Assembly (NCBI RefSeq): GCF_900142255.1
Contig: NZ_FRAF01000021.1
Span: 1-61,615 of the forward strand
Direction: 5' to 3'
Source of the DNA: Alicyclobacillus tolerans
GTDB lineage: Bacteria > Bacillota > Bacilli > Alicyclobacillales > Alicyclobacillaceae
DNA: 61,615 nt
Shown here piece after piece: positions 37,351 through 45,302 of this stretch. Every line of letters starts with the position of its first letter. Position 1 is the first letter of the stretch. Made by a program: the position numbers and the translations under genes. Below the pieces are notes generated by a model, which was not told the DNA's origin, ran no database searches, and worked only from the letters and a program-made list of their open reading frames with translations.

Positions 37351-37729
37351 GGGGGCGTTATGGATTCGACGGGGATTGTTTGAGCGTGTAACGGCGGGTC
37401 GTGGGGCTGCGTGGCCACGTAAAAAACGCAGACCTAAGAATAACTGGCAAAGCTAAGAAGAACTACACCACAAGCAATACCCTCGCCCTGGCTGCCTAAT
37501 TTGCACCAGGCCGTCACCTTGTAAGTCGCCCGTGCTTACCTTGTGACGTCAACTGAGCGGGATAGCTCATAGGCTCTGTCTGCAGCCTGTGAGTGAAAAT
37601 TAGCAGACTTACTCCAGTCTAAGCGTGTGCAACCGCGTAGCTGGAGGAAATGCAAAGGTTGCACTACACCCGTAGATGTTCACGTGGCAAAATCTTCGGA
37701 CGCGGGTTCGACTCCCGTCGCCTCCACCA
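37351..37729 (+). ncRNA. ssrA: Transfer-messenger RNA (tmRNA)
   Basis: The 379-nt gene starts GGGGGCGTTATGGATTCGAC, the classic 5' acceptor end, and closes with GGGTTCGACTCCCGTCGCC then TCCACCA; CCA is encoded. The tag reading frame at 37446-37499 encodes GKAKKNYTTSNTLALAA then TAA, so with the charged alanine the tag is (A)GKAKKNYTTSNTLALAA. The Leu-Ala-Ala-like end directs ClpXP/ClpAP-type degradation. Pseudoknot regions lie between. Neighbours smpB and rnr are its partners. Confidence 0.97.
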
Positions 37730-37769
37730 AAACATGCAAAACCACGACCAACCCGTCGTGGTGTGATTT

Positions 37770-37812
37770 GAAGCATAAGTTCGCCGTTGTGGCAGACTTA
37801 TGCTTCTTTTCA
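37770..37812 (+). terminator. Terminator of ssrA
   Basis: GAAGCATAAGT (37770-37780) pairs with ACTTATGCTTC (37796-37806), then T4. A smaller CCACGAC/GTCGTGG hairpin (37742-37761) precedes it. Confidence 0.9.
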
Positions 37813-37930
37813 TTTTAAAAGACATTCATTAATCAGTGGAAAAACGATAGGATTGTCACTCACAAGCCCTTAATCAGGTTGGACAACCTCTCAAAAATGT
37901 AGGAGACTTCAGTCATCCGGACGTTGTCCC

Positions 37931-37984
37931 ATGGAACGCAGGAAATATTCATTACAGTTTAAACAACAAATCGTTCAGGAGTGA
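37931..37984 (+). pseudogene. IS3-type orfA, first 17 codons
   Basis: ATG at 37931 opens MERRKYSLQFKQQIVQE and then TGA. This is the standard opening of IS3-family orfA proteins (RRkYsxeFKxqiVqE). Nothing orfA-like follows immediately; a matching 3' piece appears at 39261-39389. Confidence 0.6.
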
Positions 37985-38305
37985 CTACTGTAATTCCAGG
38001 TCGATAATTTTGGGGAATCCGGAATGCTACAATACTCTCAGGAAGCATTGATTCAAGGGAGGCGGCCACGTGGGAACATGGAGCGGGAGGCAACGGGTTT
38101 GTTGTTCGTGTCGATTTTGGTCAGGGGGAAGGGACATCAATTTCACTGCCACAACCTTTAAAGCTCTGGACTCGAAAGGTAAATGCAATGGTCCGGCAGG
38201 GAGTTTTCGTGGCTTGGAAATGCGCGAGAGTGCATCATGCTCCAAATGGGAAGCATTTCGTTAACCATCCATGATCAAATTCATGGATTGAGATGAGGTG
38301 GCAGC
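37985..38305. other. Region between IS fragment and htpX-like gene, no confident gene
   Basis: A GTG frame at 38070-38264 (64 codons) has AGGGAGG seven bases upstream, and a second frame across 38000-38275 also stays open without a start codon. Neither resembles a family I know. I annotate no gene here. Confidence 0.3.
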
Positions 38306-39271
38306 ATGAATCATCATGCCAATCCATTCATTCCACACCGATGGATACGGAGTCGGAGACGCGCCGATGTGTTCCAGTGGTTTTTTTATCTCTTTCTCTG
38401 GGGAGCAACGGTGGCATTAGGGGTGTGGTTAGGATATCGAATGGGGTCTGTCCGCTCCGGATTCATCGCGGGATTATCTCTAGTTACAGTCTGTCTGTTC
38501 TATGCGAGTGTTTGCTTGTCTTGGCATCTCAGAAAATTGGTACAACAGGAACAGTCGGAATCTGATGTAGCAAGGGTTAAAAGGCTGCTAGTTCCTTTAT
38601 GCGAACGTGCAGGTTTAAGAGCACCACGAATTTTCATAATGAGTACTCCTGCGGCCAATGCTTGCGCAGCCGGAGTACTACATGGCATGCGTTACGTTGG
38701 TGTAACCAAGGGAGCGCTGAAGCTGCTCGATGATCGTGAACTGGAGGCGGTTTTGGCCCATGAAGTGACTCACCTGAAGCGTAGGGACAGTTTATTTGAT
38801 GGTTGGTGGATTGCTCTTTCAGGAGTAGTGGTTTGGATTAGCGCCTTCAGTGTTGGGTTCGGAATTGCTTCTCTTATGTCTTCCACACGAGCCCAAAATG
38901 ACAAAGACCGTTCGTCAGGTGCTGGCATGGGAATCTTTATGATCTTCGCCGGTATAGTGTTTGGGGTTGTTTCGGTTTTCTTTATTCAAGTCGTCCTGCA
39001 TAACATCATGCGTCGAAGAGAGTATAGGGCAGACGAGGGTGCTGTCATCTTGACCGGATCAGCCACTCCTTTGATTCACGCATTGAAAAAGCTGGAATCG
39101 TCCGATCCGATGCTGGGCACTCAATCCGCACTAGCCATGCTCTTTTCGGTAAATCCTGCCCCCAAGAAGGGTTGGTGGGATGCCTTGTTTGCAACACATC
39201 CTAAGACATCCAAGCGCATAGCTCGGCTTCAGGTTCTCGCACGTGAATTGGGGGAGGTAAACCATATATAA
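38306..39271 (+). CDS. HtpX-like M48 family membrane metalloprotease
   Basis: A 321-residue membrane protease. Two hydrophobic helices lie at about residues 25-75, the zinc site is AVLAHEVTHLKRRDSL, and two more helices (150-180, 200-235) precede the third ligand region RREYRADEGAV, followed by SNP-like HPKTSKRIARL. HtpX-type enzymes degrade misfolded membrane proteins. GAGGTGGC precedes the ATG. It sits between two IS3 orfA fragments, and its stop overlaps the second fragment. Confidence 0.88.
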   Translation: MNHHANPFIPHRWIRSRRRADVFQWFFYLFLWGATVALGVWLGYRMGSVRSGFIAGLSLVTVCLFYASVCLSWHLRKLVQQEQSESDVARVKRLLVPLCERAGLRAPRIFIMSTPAANACAAGVLHGMRYVGVTKGALKLLDDRELEAVLAHEVTHLKRRDSLFDGWWIALSGVVVWISAFSVGFGIASLMSSTRAQNDKDRSSGAGMGIFMIFAGIVFGVVSVFFIQVVLHNIMRRREYRADEGAVILTGSATPLIHALKKLESSDPMLGTQSALAMLFSVNPAPKKGWWDALFATHPKTSKRIARLQVLARELGEVNHI

Positions 39272-39389
39272 TCGAAAGACAGAAAAACAACAGAATGTAC
39301 AAGTATCAAAATTAGAACGATTGTACTCTCAAGTCGGGAAACGAATCACTCAATGGGAGTGGATCAAAAAATTCTGGCACCAATCCTGA
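39261..39389 (+). pseudogene. IS3-type orfA, C-terminal fragment
   Basis: The frame reads NVQVSKLERLYSQVGKR then ITQWEWIKKFWHQS and a stop. It resembles the coiled C-terminus of IS3 orfA proteins (ERLYxQIGKLxxELdWLKKK). It overlaps the end of the protease gene in another frame. With the N-terminal piece at 37931 it could be the two ends of one orfA separated by the protease segment. Confidence 0.45.
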
Positions 39390-39579
39390 GCAGGCATGCG
39401 TGTCTGGCTATGCTTTCGGAACAATCACAAAATCACACTGTGCACCCATGCACAGATTCTAAGTTTGAGTCGTTCTATCTTTTATTACATCCGCTATTCT
39501 TATAAGTTGAATAAATTTTATTAATATTTTTGTATTTCAAATGAAAATGTAAACCAGAATAGATTGGAGATGCTTAGAA

Positions 39580-40122
39580 ATGATTTTTTGTATCCATAAA
39601 ATAAATTTAAAAAAATGCCTATTTGTTTTCTCTATTATTTTACCACTACTTTTTGTATACGGATGTGGCATACAACTGAACCATCCTCAAACTAAAAACA
39701 CTAATCAGCCTATGGGTTCAAAATGGGATACATTGATAGATAAATATAATCATGAACTGCCATTTCATATAAAATTACCTACCGATTTAGACACGAACTG
39801 GATACTTGAAAATATTCAAATTTCTCATCCACCAGTAAGTCAATCAAGGAAATTAGATCAAGTTACAATTTTATATGGTAATAAAAAATCCCACCAAGCC
39901 ATTTTTATAACTGAACAAAGTAATAAAATAACAATAGATGGGTATCAAAAAGAAATTCAATTAGACGGATATACAGCTTTAATAAGTGGACAAAAAAATA
40001 ATTCTCAAAAGGGAACGGACATTTACGTTTGGGATGGGAAATTATCCATTGATACGATGGGAACAGGAGATATACCTCTATCTCTTCTAGAAAAAGTAGA
40101 AGTTAATTTGTTAAGAAATTAA
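39580..40122 (+). CDS. Predicted lipoprotein, unknown function
   Basis: A 180-residue secreted lipoprotein. A basic N-region, the hydrophobic core FVFSIILPLLFVYGC and Cys29 form a type II signal peptide and lipobox. The mature part is polar, about 150 residues, ending in DIYVWDGKLSIDTMG and a short helix. The general shape recalls DUF4367-like domains, but I do not assign it. The gene is clearly more AT-rich than its neighbours, as expected for acquired DNA. AGATTGGAGATG precedes the start. Confidence 0.7.
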   Translation: MIFCIHKINLKKCLFVFSIILPLLFVYGCGIQLNHPQTKNTNQPMGSKWDTLIDKYNHELPFHIKLPTDLDTNWILENIQISHPPVSQSRKLDQVTILYGNKKSHQAIFITEQSNKITIDGYQKEIQLDGYTALISGQKNNSQKGTDIYVWDGKLSIDTMGTGDIPLSLLEKVEVNLLRN

Positions 40123-40414
40123 TCAAGTTTCGCACCTGGTTTGAGTCAATAAATTCTTTGTATGACTAGTATCCCAGAAGATAAAATGAAAAAACACCCT
40201 TATTTTCTGCTGGACGGAAGTTGCTGAGACAACTATCTTGACTTTATGGCTGATTAGGTGTATGCTTTTATTGTTCAAGTGAGATCGTTTATATGTGTAA
40301 ACATTCTGAGCCGTTCAATTTTGCGCCTCATAGTGGGTGCAGATTTGAACGGTTTTTATACTAAAACGAATTGAACAAATTTTGTGCCAAAAGAGCACTA
40401 CGGAGGAATTTAGG
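40123..40414. other. Intergenic region with the cspA-type leader
   Basis: It contains a strong terminator-like hairpin at 40311-40358 and, after it, a short leader with CGGAGGAA before the cold-shock gene. I see no RNA gene or further ORF. Confidence 0.5.
40311..40358 (+). terminator. Long terminator-like hairpin upstream of the cold-shock gene
   Basis: CCGTTCAA (40311-40318) pairs with TTGAACGG (40345-40352), with an inner TGCGCC/GGTGCA stem, then T5. It lies 190 bp after the lipoprotein gene and 57 bp before the cold-shock ATG, so it may instead be part of a cold-shock leader. Confidence 0.65.
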
Positions 40415-40609
40415 ATGCATCAAGGAACAGTGAAATGGTTTAATTCAGAAAAAGGATTTGGCTTCATTGAAGTTGAAGGCGGAGACGATGTTTTCGTGCA
40501 TTTTAGCGCCATTCAAGGAGACGGATATAAGACTCTTGAAGAAGGTCAACGTGTAACGTTTGATATTGTTCAGGGTCCAAAAGGTCCTCAAGCAGCAAAC
40601 GTAGCCTAA
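40415..40609 (+). CDS. Cold-shock protein (CspA family)
   Basis: A 64-residue CSD protein with both nucleic-acid binding motifs, KGFGFIEV (RNP1) and DVFVHFSAI (RNP2). It starts [17 protein letters not shown] and ends [11 protein letters not shown]. It acts as an RNA chaperone. ATG at 40415 follows CGGAGGAATTTAGG; the upstream frame from 40382 is unlikely. A hairpin terminator follows. Confidence 0.95.
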   Translation: MHQGTVKWFNSEKGFGFIEVEGGDDVFVHFSAIQGDGYKTLEEGQRVTFDIVQGPKGPQAANVA

Positions 40610-40620
40610 CTTCATCTATG

Positions 40621-40678
40621 AATGGACTGTCCTCGAATCATTCATCATGATTGCTCAGGGCGGTCCATTTCTCTTTAT
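40621..40678 (+). terminator. Terminator of the cold-shock gene
   Basis: AATGGAC (40621-40627) pairs with GTCCATT (40663-40669), followed by TCTCTTT. Confidence 0.6.
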
Positions 40679-40834
40679 ATACCAGCGCTTCATCGACACC
40701 TTCCGGTATACTCACTTCTAGAGAAGAATCTTGTAGAATTGGCTATCTCTTATGATCCAAGTCCTTCTATTCCTCGTATCCCTCCATTAGAGCGATTGAT
40801 ACCTAGTCGGTTTCCTGTAGCATGAGAAAGAGAG

Positions 40835-41869
40835 ATGAGAACCATGTTTTCAAATCAAACTAATCATAATTGGCTAAAAGATTTAGAAAGTTATCAAAAT
40901 CCAAGTATTTCAAAAAGTTTGTGGCAATTATTGAATACCATCGTGCCACTTTTACTATTATGGACAGGAGCCTATCTCAGCTTTTCTATTTCTATTTGGC
41001 TCTCCATTCTCTTAACGATTCCGGCAGCCGGTTTTTTGGTTCGGGCGTTTATCATCTTTCACGATTGTGGTCACCATGCTTTCTTTAGAAGTCGAAAGGC
41101 GAATGATATAGTCGGCGTTTTCATTGGTTTGATCACGTTTTTTCCTTATCACTACTGGAAGTATGAACACAGTGTACACCATGCTGGCAATGGAAATCTG
41201 AGCCGCAGAGGCATGGGTGATATCACGACACTTACTGTGAATGAATATCGAGAACTATCTCATGGCAAACGACTTCTCTACAGACTATACAGAAATCCTT
41301 TGATCATGTTTGGTCTTGGTCCTCTTTTCCTGATTCTCATACAGTACCGTTTCAATAGAAAAGGAGCTGGGCGAAAAGAACGTTTCAATACCTACCTGAC
41401 GAATGGAGTTCTGCTGGGAGTTTTGGCATTCGGATGCTGGGCCTTAGGTTGGGAACGATTTTTGTTGGTTGAAGGTCTAACTCTTTATTTAGCAGGATTG
41501 GCGGGAATTTGGTTGTTTTATGTTCAGCATCAATTTGAAAACAGCTATTTTGAACAGGCAGAAAACTGGGATTATGTGACCGCTGCGCTTCAAGGCAGTT
41601 CTTTCTATAAATTGCCGAAAGTGTTGCAATGGATAACAGGAAATATTGGTTTTCACCATATTCATCATCTCGGCCCAAGAGTACCTAATTACAATCTTCA
41701 ACGTGTTTATGACCAATTCACATATCTTCAGGAAGTTACTACGGTAGGTTTGCGCTCCAGTTTAAAGTGTTTACGTTTCAGGCTATGGGACGAGGAGAAA
41801 AAGAAATTCGTAGGCTTTAAAGGTGTAACAATAAGTTCTCGGTGGACTGCTGATTTCAGTGAAAGATAA
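40835..41869 (+). CDS. Membrane fatty-acid desaturase (DesA/Des type)
   Basis: A 344-residue di-iron acyl-lipid desaturase with the three histidine boxes HDCGHHAFF, HSVHHAGNG and HHIHHLGP and four membrane helices between them. It resembles the Bacillus delta-5 desaturase Des, which adjusts membrane fluidity at low temperature. The cold-shock gene just upstream fits a cold-response context, though a terminator separates them. No DesK/DesR pair is in the window. The ATG at 40835 or 40844 could start translation. Confidence 0.9.
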   Translation: MRTMFSNQTNHNWLKDLESYQNPSISKSLWQLLNTIVPLLLLWTGAYLSFSISIWLSILLTIPAAGFLVRAFIIFHDCGHHAFFRSRKANDIVGVFIGLITFFPYHYWKYEHSVHHAGNGNLSRRGMGDITTLTVNEYRELSHGKRLLYRLYRNPLIMFGLGPLFLILIQYRFNRKGAGRKERFNTYLTNGVLLGVLAFGCWALGWERFLLVEGLTLYLAGLAGIWLFYVQHQFENSYFEQAENWDYVTAALQGSSFYKLPKVLQWITGNIGFHHIHHLGPRVPNYNLQRVYDQFTYLQEVTTVGLRSSLKCLRFRLWDEEKKKFVGFKGVTISSRWTADFSER

Positions 41870-41882
41870 TGCATTCTATCAT

Positions 41883-41938
41883 AAAAAACCCTCTATACAG
41901 AGATTTTGCAATCATATACTCTGTATAAAGGGTTTTTA
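41883..41938 (+). terminator. Terminator of the desaturase gene
   Basis: AAACCCTCTATACAGAG pairs with CTCTGTATAAAGGGTTT (one mismatch) followed by T-rich sequence. A-rich on the 5' side, it could work in both directions. Confidence 0.85.
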
Positions 41939-42152
41939 GGGTCTAGATTATCATTTTACAAATTGAATGAGTGTTTCACAGCGAAAGGCTCTTTTTAATG
42001 TATAATAATTTTCTGAATCATCATTTTAATCATTGCCTCTTATTTCTATGCACATAAGGCTTAATCTCCGTTCATTGAATCAACGGGATTACCTGACGAT
42101 TTGGATTGGAGAGGTCGCCGAGTGGATGTCTTTTGTTTAGGATGTGTTTTGC

Positions 42153-43004
42153 TTGAAAGCTGAGCTTAAAAATGTGGCTGCCAAGAAAATTCTCACAGAA
42201 GCCAAAGGTTATTTGGATGTCGGTTTTACACATTCCTTGAATCCATACAGCGGATGTGTCTTTGCTTGTCGTTACTGCTATGTCAGAGAACTGCCGATTC
42301 AAAAGTTTAGAGATCTGGATTGGGGAAATTGGGTGGATATGAAAACCAACGCAGCAGAGAATTATCGAAATGAGATGTTGAAGCTGCGTAAGAAAAACAA
42401 AGCTGTAAAGATTTTCATGTCTTCTGCCACGGATCCCTATCAACCCATAGAACGGGATGCTCAAATTACACGCTCTGTTATGGAGCAAATGGTAGAAAAT
42501 CCACCCGATTTTTTGCAAATACAAACGCGTGGACCGCTAGTGACCAGGGATTTAAATTTATTAGTCCAACTGAATGAGAAATGTGAGGTTTGGGTATCTA
42601 TGACCCTGGAAACGGATCGGGAGGATGTGAAGCGAATTTTTGCTCCTTTAGCGCCGGGAATTCAACGGCGATTGGAAGCCTTACGAGAAATTCATGAAGC
42701 TGGAATATCAACGCAAGCCGCCATTTCTCCTGTTTTGCCCTTCACACCAGATTTTCCTAAATTGTTAAATGGATGGGTCGATCGCGTTTGGATAGATACG
42801 TTGAGTATAGGCGATGGTTCTCTTGGCAAACGTTCAGAGAGACTAGGGATGCCTCAGTTATTTCAAGAACATGGATTCATAGATTGGTACAAAAGCGATT
42901 TGCATCTTCAAGTGGCACATTATTTTAAAAAATTTTTTCCTCAAGATAAGGTGCTTGTTTCTAGAGAGGAAGCGTTTTTATCTACCTCTGTGCGCCAAAA
43001 ATGA
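42153..43004 (+). CDS. Radical SAM protein, SPL-like family
   Basis: A 283-residue radical SAM protein with the 4Fe-4S triad CVFACRYCYV preceded by HSLNPYSGC, the pattern of the spore-photoproduct-lyase-like/Rv2578c group. Motifs MSSATDPYQPIE and SMTLETDRED follow the barrel. True SplB has a conserved Cys for hydrogen transfer near residue 141; I do not see an equivalent clearly, so lyase activity is uncertain. TTG at 42153 lies ten bases after AGGA; the GTG at 42144 is too close to it. Confidence 0.8.
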   Translation: MKAELKNVAAKKILTEAKGYLDVGFTHSLNPYSGCVFACRYCYVRELPIQKFRDLDWGNWVDMKTNAAENYRNEMLKLRKKNKAVKIFMSSATDPYQPIERDAQITRSVMEQMVENPPDFLQIQTRGPLVTRDLNLLVQLNEKCEVWVSMTLETDREDVKRIFAPLAPGIQRRLEALREIHEAGISTQAAISPVLPFTPDFPKLLNGWVDRVWIDTLSIGDGSLGKRSERLGMPQLFQEHGFIDWYKSDLHLQVAHYFKKFFPQDKVLVSREEAFLSTSVRQK

Positions 43005-43218
43005 GGGTTGTCGAAAGTGTCAATTCTATCTATCAAAAGCTTCAATCAACCCCCATCTATCTGATGATACATCAGAAACATTCTCAAAATCTCTTTCTTC
43101 TTGAAATTGGAGTACTAGTTCGCCTATGATTAGATTATATTTGATGCATAAGAAGACGATTGACAATTGCATAGTGAAGAAAAGGTTTTGTTTGGAACGA
43201 TGAAGGAACCACGCTTTT
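43005..43218. other. Intergenic region upstream of the cobalamin riboswitch
   Basis: No gene is supported. TCTGATGATACATCAGA (43060-43076) is a short palindrome that may end the radical SAM transcript. TTGACA near 43160 could be the -35 of the cobalamin operon, but no good -10 follows at normal spacing. Confidence 0.35.
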
Positions 43219-43378
43219 AGCATTCTCGTTCGCAGACAAGTTTAAGAGGGAAACCGGTGAAAATCCGGTGCGGTCCCGCCACTGTAAGGGGGAGCTGTGA
43301 TTCATTGCCACTGAGCATGCGCTCGGGAAGGGAATTGACAGCTACGATCCTAAGCCAGGAGACCTGCCTTTTCTTAAA
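43219..43378 (+). promoter_or_regulatory. Cobalamin (AdoCbl) riboswitch
   Basis: It contains the conserved core GGGAAACCGGTG, AAAATCCGGTGCGG, the B12-box-like CCCGCCACTGTAA and the closing GCCAGGAGACCTGCC, in order and at normal spacing. A 28-bp perfect palindrome with a T-tract lies about 100 bp downstream, so control is probably by transcription termination when cobalamin is high. It precedes cbiX and the whole cobalamin operon. Confidence 0.95.
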
Positions 43379-43476
43379 ACACCCATGGATGGAATCGAGC
43401 ATCATGAATATGTAAGATTTCCTCTAGGAACCTACGGTCGATAGGGAGGTGTTTGTGGACGACTTTTGTCGTGTAC

Positions 43477-43509
43477 AAGCACTCTTTCGAATTCGAAAGA
43501 GTGCTTTTT
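43477..43509 (+). terminator. Riboswitch-linked terminator before cbiX
   Basis: AGCACTCTTTCGAA and TTCGAAAGAGTGCT (43478-43505) form a perfect palindrome followed by T5. It is the expected expression platform of the upstream riboswitch. Confidence 0.85.
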
Positions 43510-43566
43510 CATTCAAGAGTTTCTGCAAACCCTCCTCTTGCTTGCAAAACATTGAGGAGGTTAAAC

Positions 43567-44493
43567 ATGAAAGAAATCACATTACTTGTTGGTCATGGTA
43601 GTCGAGATGCGGATGGAAATGAAGAATTTCTAGAATTTGTCCAACGTATGCGCCATCAATTGCCGGATCAACATTTTGAAGCATGTTTTTTGGAGTTGGC
43701 CACACCTACTATTCCACAAGGAATTGACGCTTGTGTTCATCAGGGAGCAGAACGTATTGTTGTAGTCCCAGTCATTCTACTCGCTGCTTCACATGTTAAA
43801 CTGGAAATCCCCGAATTTCTTGATGCCGCCAGAAAAAAATATCCACATGTCGATATGGTATACGGCAGAAATATTGGACTTCATGAGCAAATGGTCGACT
43901 TGCTCTGTGAGCGTTTTGCCGAGCAAGCAGCATCTATATCTGAAATGAATATTTCTGAAACAGCCATTGTCTTGATGGGACGAGGCAGTAGCGATCCTGA
44001 TGCAAACGGTGATTTATACAAAATAGCTCGTTTGTTGTGGGAACGGACGGGTGTCTTGAGTGTTGAAGTTTGTTTTACAGGAATCACTTTCCCAAGACTT
44101 CCCGATGGTGTTCACCGCGCTGTATCGCTCGGTGCTAAACGTGTAGTAGTGGTTCCTTACTTCTTGTTTACAGGTGTCCTTATCAAGCGGATGAAAGGTG
44201 TTCTGCAAGATTTACAAACCGTTTATCCTGACATTCCGCTATCGATGGCAGAATACTTCGGCATGCATTCCCGCCTATTTCACATCGTGATCGACCGCAT
44301 AGAAGAAGCAGCTGCAAAGCAAGCGTTCATGAACTGCGACCTTTGCAAATATCGCAAACTAGCAGCGCACGAACATGCTCATGATCACACACATGATCAC
44401 ACACATGATCACACACATGATCATGATCACAATCACTCACACGAGCATGCCCACCCTGCAGCTCACAACCATTCGTTGGTTCATAGTGAGTAA
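43567..44493 (+). CDS. cbiX: Sirohydrochlorin cobaltochelatase CbiX with His-rich tail
   Basis: A 308-residue two-domain class II chelatase. N-terminal half: LLVGHGSRDADGNEEF (catalytic His). Second half: IVLMGRGSSDPDANGD. It inserts Co2+ into sirohydrochlorin, the first committed step of the cobalt-early route. The tail from about residue 270 is extremely His/Asp-rich (repeated HDHT units) and likely stores or delivers metal, as known for long CbiX proteins of Bacillus. A CXXC-type pair (CDLC) precedes the tail. ATG 43567 follows GAGGAGG; the longer frame crosses the terminator. Confidence 0.93.
   Translation: MKEITLLVGHGSRDADGNEEFLEFVQRMRHQLPDQHFEACFLELATPTIPQGIDACVHQGAERIVVVPVILLAASHVKLEIPEFLDAARKKYPHVDMVYGRNIGLHEQMVDLLCERFAEQAASISEMNISETAIVLMGRGSSDPDANGDLYKIARLLWERTGVLSVEVCFTGITFPRLPDGVHRAVSLGAKRVVVVPYFLFTGVLIKRMKGVLQDLQTVYPDIPLSMAEYFGMHSRLFHIVIDRIEEAAAKQAFMNCDLCKYRKLAAHEHAHDHTHDHTHDHTHDHDHNHSHEHAHPAAHNHSLVHSE
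44380..44415 (+). repeat. 12-bp tandem repeats in the cbiX tail
   Basis: Three exact copies of CATGATCACACA plus a partial fourth encode His-Asp-His-Thr units. Slippage here could change tail length in steps of four residues without shifting the frame. Confidence 0.9.
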
Positions 44494-44524
44494 CCCATTT
44501 CCTATTCATTACAGGAGGGCAAAT

Positions 44525-45283
44525 ATGGCAGGTATGGTTTATCTCATAGGCGCAGGACCGGGTGATCCTGGGTTGTTGACATTAAAAGCGAAAGAATGTC
44601 TGGAGCGTTCGGAAGTTGTCATCTATGACCGACTGGTATCTCCAGAAATCATGGCGTTTGTGCCGAACCATGTGGAGCGGATCTATGTAGGCAAAGAAGC
44701 TCATCACCACACACTTCCACAAACTGAAATTGAGACTTTGCTGGTGGAAAAAGCTTTGCAAGGTCTTACGGTCTCCCGTCTAAAAGGGGGCGATCCGTTT
44801 GTGTACGGAAGAGGTGGAGAAGAAGCGGAGTTTCTGGTTGACCAAGGTATCCCGTTTGAAATTGTTCCAGGTATTAGCTCGGTTATTGCTGTACCCGCAT
44901 ACGCAGGTATTCCCTTGACTCATCGAACACTTTCTGCGGGATTTCACGTGCTCACTGGTCATGAATGCCTCTATTCTTCAGGAACACCTTGGGATGCTGT
45001 AGCACTATCAGGTCAAACCATGGTTATCTTGATGGGAATGGGACATCTTCAAGAAATAGTCCAGAAACTGATAGATTGTGGGCGTCATCCAGAAACACCC
45101 GTTGCAATTATTCAATGGGGAACAACAATCAAGCAACAAGTCGTGTCAGGAACACTTGAAAACATCTGTCTCTTGGTGGAAGAAGCTCGTTTGCAGGCTC
45201 CAGCAGTCATAGTGGTTGGCGATGTGGTCAGAATGCGGGAGAAGTTGCAATGGTTTCAACCTTCTGTAGAGATAGCTCAATGA
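44525..45283 (+). CDS. sumT: Uroporphyrinogen-III C-methyltransferase
   Basis: A 252-residue SUMT that makes precorrin-2 by methylating C2 and C7. It shows VYLIGAGPGDPGLLTLKA, RLKGGDPFVYGRGGEEA (SAM loop), PGISSVIAVPAYAGIPLTHR and MGMGHLQEIV. It is the CobA type without the CysG dehydrogenase/chelatase part. AGGAGGG precedes the ATG. It feeds both cobalamin and siroheme. Confidence 0.93.
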   Translation: MAGMVYLIGAGPGDPGLLTLKAKECLERSEVVIYDRLVSPEIMAFVPNHVERIYVGKEAHHHTLPQTEIETLLVEKALQGLTVSRLKGGDPFVYGRGGEEAEFLVDQGIPFEIVPGISSVIAVPAYAGIPLTHRTLSAGFHVLTGHECLYSSGTPWDAVALSGQTMVILMGMGHLQEIVQKLIDCGRHPETPVAIIQWGTTIKQQVVSGTLENICLLVEEARLQAPAVIVVGDVVRMREKLQWFQPSVEIAQ

Positions 45284-45302
45284 CTGGAGAGGAGGGAATC
45301 AT

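Noticed and set aside
38070-38264. 64-codon GTG ORF with a decent Shine-Dalgarno
   Set aside because: Its composition looks like an out-of-frame reading (many Ser/Cys/Arg), a competing frame is also open, and it matches no family I know. Kept only as a note.
42153-43004. Calling the radical SAM gene splB
   Set aside because: The cluster motif fits the wider SPL-like family, but I could not see the conserved hydrogen-transfer cysteine and the protein is shorter than typical SplB.
43026-43405. Two minus-strand ORFs over the riboswitch and its upstream region
   Set aside because: They lie antisense to a clear cobalamin riboswitch, have no ribosome binding site and resemble nothing.
44375-44430. 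CRISPR-like short repeats
   Set aside because: The 12-bp units are directly abutting, in frame within cbiX and encode a His-rich tail; there are no spacers.
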